8,465 nt of DNA from Pseudomonadota bacterium (lineage in GTDB: Bacteria > Myxococcota_A > Polyangia > Polyangiales > Polyangiaceae). The notes under the pieces are model-generated. The model had not been told where the DNA came from, did no database searches, and saw only the letters and a program-made list of their open reading frames with translations. Of this stretch, positions 6,900 to 8,465 are shown piece by piece. Position 1 is the stretch's first letter. Every line of letters starts with the position of its first letter. The stretch spans positions 1 to 8,465 of the forward strand of contig JAEYOT010000038.1 in NCBI GenBank assembly GCA_023411445.1, read 5' to 3'. The translations under genes were made by a program, and so were the position numbers.

Positions 6900-6956
6900 A
6901 CGGAAAGCCCCCGCGGGACATGGATTCAGGACCCCTTGTGACTCACGCGCTTCAGC

Positions 6957-8258
6957 TCAGCGACCGAGCTTGAGTACAAATGCATGCCCGACCGAGACGC
7001 CAGCAAAGATCGCCCAGCTGGGCGGCACCACGGTCGCGCCTTGCACGGAGCGCGCGGTGCCGCGAGCTCCCGTATCGACAGACAATCCTTCGATAACCTC
7101 GTACCCCATGCTGGCCGCGCCAGCGTAGCCGTCCGTCGAGCTCGCGTCGTTACCTTCGGGAGCAACCGAGAGGGCGGCCGAGCCATTCAGGCTGATATTG
7201 AAGGCTGCCCGCGTCCAAGACAGAAACGCGCTCGCCCCGACGCGAGGGTCTACCGTGGAACGCAGCGGGTCCAGCACCGGGTTGGAGTAGGTGTTGATTG
7301 AAGCGTAAAGCTCGCCACCAGCGAGCTTCTCGGTGTCGTCGATACCTGCGACGAAGGTGGGAAAGATGCTGACAGCTACCAGCCCGTCCGTCTGCGCAGT
7401 CCGGGTGACGCTGACGCCGATGCCGAGCGTCGTCCTCGTTTGCGGCCGCAACGTGTGTTTCCAAGCTTCATCCACCTGGATCATGCTCACGTTGTTTCCG
7501 CTGTTTCCCCAGCCGGCTTGTCCGAGCGCGCTAGTAACGAATGCGTCGCGCGAGCCAACCGGTCGCGTATGGTAGGCTGTCCCTCCCAGCGTCCAACCCG
7601 CCGCGAGGGGATAGTCCAGCCGGTCGCGCTCATCGATGGCGCCCGTCACGCCGTAGGAAAGGTAGCCGCCGGCAGAAAACTGGCGCGTGAACGCGCGAGA
7701 GACACTGAGCGTAGTGATGGACTCGATATGGTTGACGATGCGATCGACCGTGCGCGTCTGCGCCTGGCCGCCCGGCGCGGTCGGATCCACGGCAGGCCCC
7801 TCGCCTGGAGTAGGCATCGCGCCGGGATCGGGCGTCGTCCCGGGGTCCGGTGTCACCCCGGGCTCGCCACCAGGAGTCGGCACCGGCTGGCCGCCGCCCA
7901 GGTTCTGCAGCGGGGCTGTGCGAAAGTTCACCTCTCCGAAGCGGAGGGTGCTGCCGAAGCTGACGGACGTCGTCTTCCAGCTGTAGCCGGTGGAGGCGCC
8001 GAGGTCGTGGAACACCAGGTACTCGCGCGGCTTCGTTTCGAGCGGTGTGACGAGCAGCGAAGGGCTGTAGCCGAGCGAGAAATTGTAGCGGCGCACCCGC
8101 AAATCCAGGGCGATCCCGGGCGTCGTGGTGAGCTCCCAGCGCCGATCATCCACCTTTTGGTAGCGGCCCTCGGTGCGGTCGCCCACGGTGATGGTGAGCA
8201 TCTGAGCCAGGACTGGCACGAGCAGTGGCAACATCGAAGGGCGGGGCGAGGCTAGCAT
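6957..8258 (-). CDS. Predicted outer-membrane beta-barrel protein with Pro/Gly-rich insert
   Basis: This 433-residue protein has no named family that I recognise. The N-terminus (SPRPSMLPLLVPVLAQ) looks like a signal peptide with a possible cleavage after A18 (motif V-L-A). The rest alternates polar and hydrophobic residues with frequent Gly, Tyr, Trp and Ser, for example YNFSLGYSPSLLV, FSAGGYLSYGVTG, AGWTLGGTAYHT, RTTLGIGVSVTR, ELYASINTYSNP and AFLSWTRAAFNISL. This is the pattern of transmembrane beta-strands, and it ends in a strand (VSVGHAFVLKLGR). Residues 120-163 form a Pro/Gly-rich segment, probably a loop or flexible linker. The gene runs in the same direction as the sugar cluster and ends 136 bases before it. 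In myxobacteria, short OPX proteins need separate beta-barrel partners (Wzp proteins) for polymer export, so that is an attractive but unproven role. The ATG at 8258 has only a weak upstream GGGAG 12 bases away; M9 (8234) is an alternative start. Confidence 0.75.
   Translation of the reverse strand: MLASPRPSMLPLLVPVLAQMLTITVGDRTEGRYQKVDDRRWELTTTPGIALDLRVRRYNFSLGYSPSLLVTPLETKPREYLVFHDLGASTGYSWKTTSVSFGSTLRFGEVNFRTAPLQNLGGGQPVPTPGGEPGVTPDPGTTPDPGAMPTPGEGPAVDPTAPGGQAQTRTVDRIVNHIESITTLSVSRAFTRQFSAGGYLSYGVTGAIDERDRLDYPLAAGWTLGGTAYHTRPVGSRDAFVTSALGQAGWGNSGNNVSMIQVDEAWKHTLRPQTRTTLGIGVSVTRTAQTDGLVAVSIFPTFVAGIDDTEKLAGGELYASINTYSNPVLDPLRSTVDPRVGASAFLSWTRAAFNISLNGSAALSVAPEGNDASSTDGYAGAASMGYEVIEGLSVDTGARGTARSVQGATVVPPSWAIFAGVSVGHAFVLKLGR
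7806..7859 (-). repeat. Three tandem 18-base repeats encoding a Gly-x-x-Pro-x-Pro linker
   Basis: Three degenerate 18-base units encode GVTPDP, GTTPDP and GAMPTP (residues 134-151) in the beta-barrel protein. They sit within a longer Pro/Gly-rich stretch (7770-7901). Units of this kind can gain or lose copies and would change linker length without a frameshift. Confidence 0.7.
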
Positions 8259-8344
8259 GGAGGCGCTGCGCTCCCACGCTGCGTCGCTCCGGGTTCGGCC
8301 GATTCCTCCGCGTGCCGACGTCGGGTTGGCGAAATGCTTCCGGC

Positions 8345-8465
8345 ATGCCTATGGTTCGCTCTGGAGCTGATGCTGGGAGCGAAAACCCGTCCTCCCCGCC
8401 GGCGCCGGCCGGCAGCGTGGCGCTGGCCAGGCGCAACCCGCACGAGCAATGGCGCGATCCGGAGT
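8345..8465 (+). CDS. Possible N-terminus of a divergent gene, running off the right edge
   Basis: A plus-strand frame starts at ATG 8345 (or ATG 8351, or upstream GTG 8312) and stays open for 40 codons to the window end. It begins MPMVRSGADAGSENPSS, continues Pro/Ala-rich, and closes with RRNPHEQWRDPE. From about the tenth codon nearly every third position is G or C, as in the real genes here. The other plus-strand open frame (from 8334) has poorer third-position bias and an Arg/Pro-rich product. No clear ribosome binding site precedes any of the starts. No family is recognisable from this fragment. It would be divergent from the beta-barrel gene, with an 86-base gap between start codons. Confidence 0.35.
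   Translation, partial: MPMVRSGADAGSENPSSPPAPAGSVALARRNPHEQWRDPE

Noticed and set aside
5717..6973. Long plus-strand open frame of 418 codons
   Set aside because: The product is His/Asp/Arg-rich with no recognisable motif, and the frame lies antisense to the acetyltransferase and dehydrogenase genes. It is a GC-rich shadow.
7440..8255. Plus-strand open frame of 271 codons opposite the beta-barrel gene
   Set aside because: Its Arg-rich composition has no domain pattern. The minus-strand frame has a signal peptide and beta-strand periodicity.
8326..8355. TTGGCG - 18 bases - TATGGT as a plus-strand promoter
   Set aside because: Both boxes match only four of six bases, and the -10 box would overlap the best start codons of the putative gene. 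Not convincing in GC-rich DNA.
8146..8436. Minus-strand open frame upstream of and overlapping the beta-barrel gene
   Set aside because: It overlaps the barrel gene's signal-peptide region in another frame and is Arg/Pro-rich with no motif.

Overview
The window is GC-rich DNA with GTG starts and tightly packed genes. It reads as part of a surface-polysaccharide (capsule, exopolysaccharide or O-antigen) locus. The gene content, together with the pairing of a short export protein and a separate beta-barrel gene, suggests a myxobacterium-like (Myxococcota) or related Gram-negative host. That assignment is inference from protein style, not from any marker gene.

Layout. At the left edge lies the 3' end of a plus-strand gene for a Wza-type polysaccharide export (OPX) protein. 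It meets, tail to tail with 9 bases between, a six-gene minus-strand cluster running from about 6820 down to 396. In transcription order the cluster holds: a left-handed beta-helix N-acetyltransferase (WbpD/WlbB-like); a Gfo/Idh/MocA sugar dehydrogenase (WbpB/WlbA-like) interrupted by an in-frame TAA; a DegT-family aminotransferase (WbpE/WlbC-like); an SDR-family NAD-dependent epimerase/dehydratase; a second, distinct DegT-family aminotransferase; and a 14-helix Wzx/MATE-type flippase. Gaps are 13 to 33 bases, and the SDR and second aminotransferase overlap by 4 bases. Upstream, on the same strand and separated by about 136 bases, is a predicted outer-membrane beta-barrel protein with a Pro/Gly-rich insert. 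At the right edge a short plus-strand open frame may be the start of a divergent gene.

How the genes may work together. The first three enzymes match the dehydrogenase, aminotransferase and acetyltransferase steps that turn UDP-GlcNAc-uronate into UDP-2,3-diacetamido-2,3-dideoxy-glucuronate. The SDR and second aminotransferase look like a second nucleotide-sugar module. The flippase would move the lipid-linked repeat unit across the inner membrane, and the OPX protein with the beta-barrel protein could form the exit route. No glycosyltransferase, polymerase, 6-dehydrogenase (WbpA) or 2-epimerase (WbpI) lies in the window.

The strongest anomaly is the TAA, which falls exactly at the glutamate of the conserved Glu-Lys-Pro motif of the dehydrogenase. 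It is one base away from a sense codon in an otherwise intact reading frame. No RNA genes, CRISPR arrays, insertion sequences or phage genes were seen.
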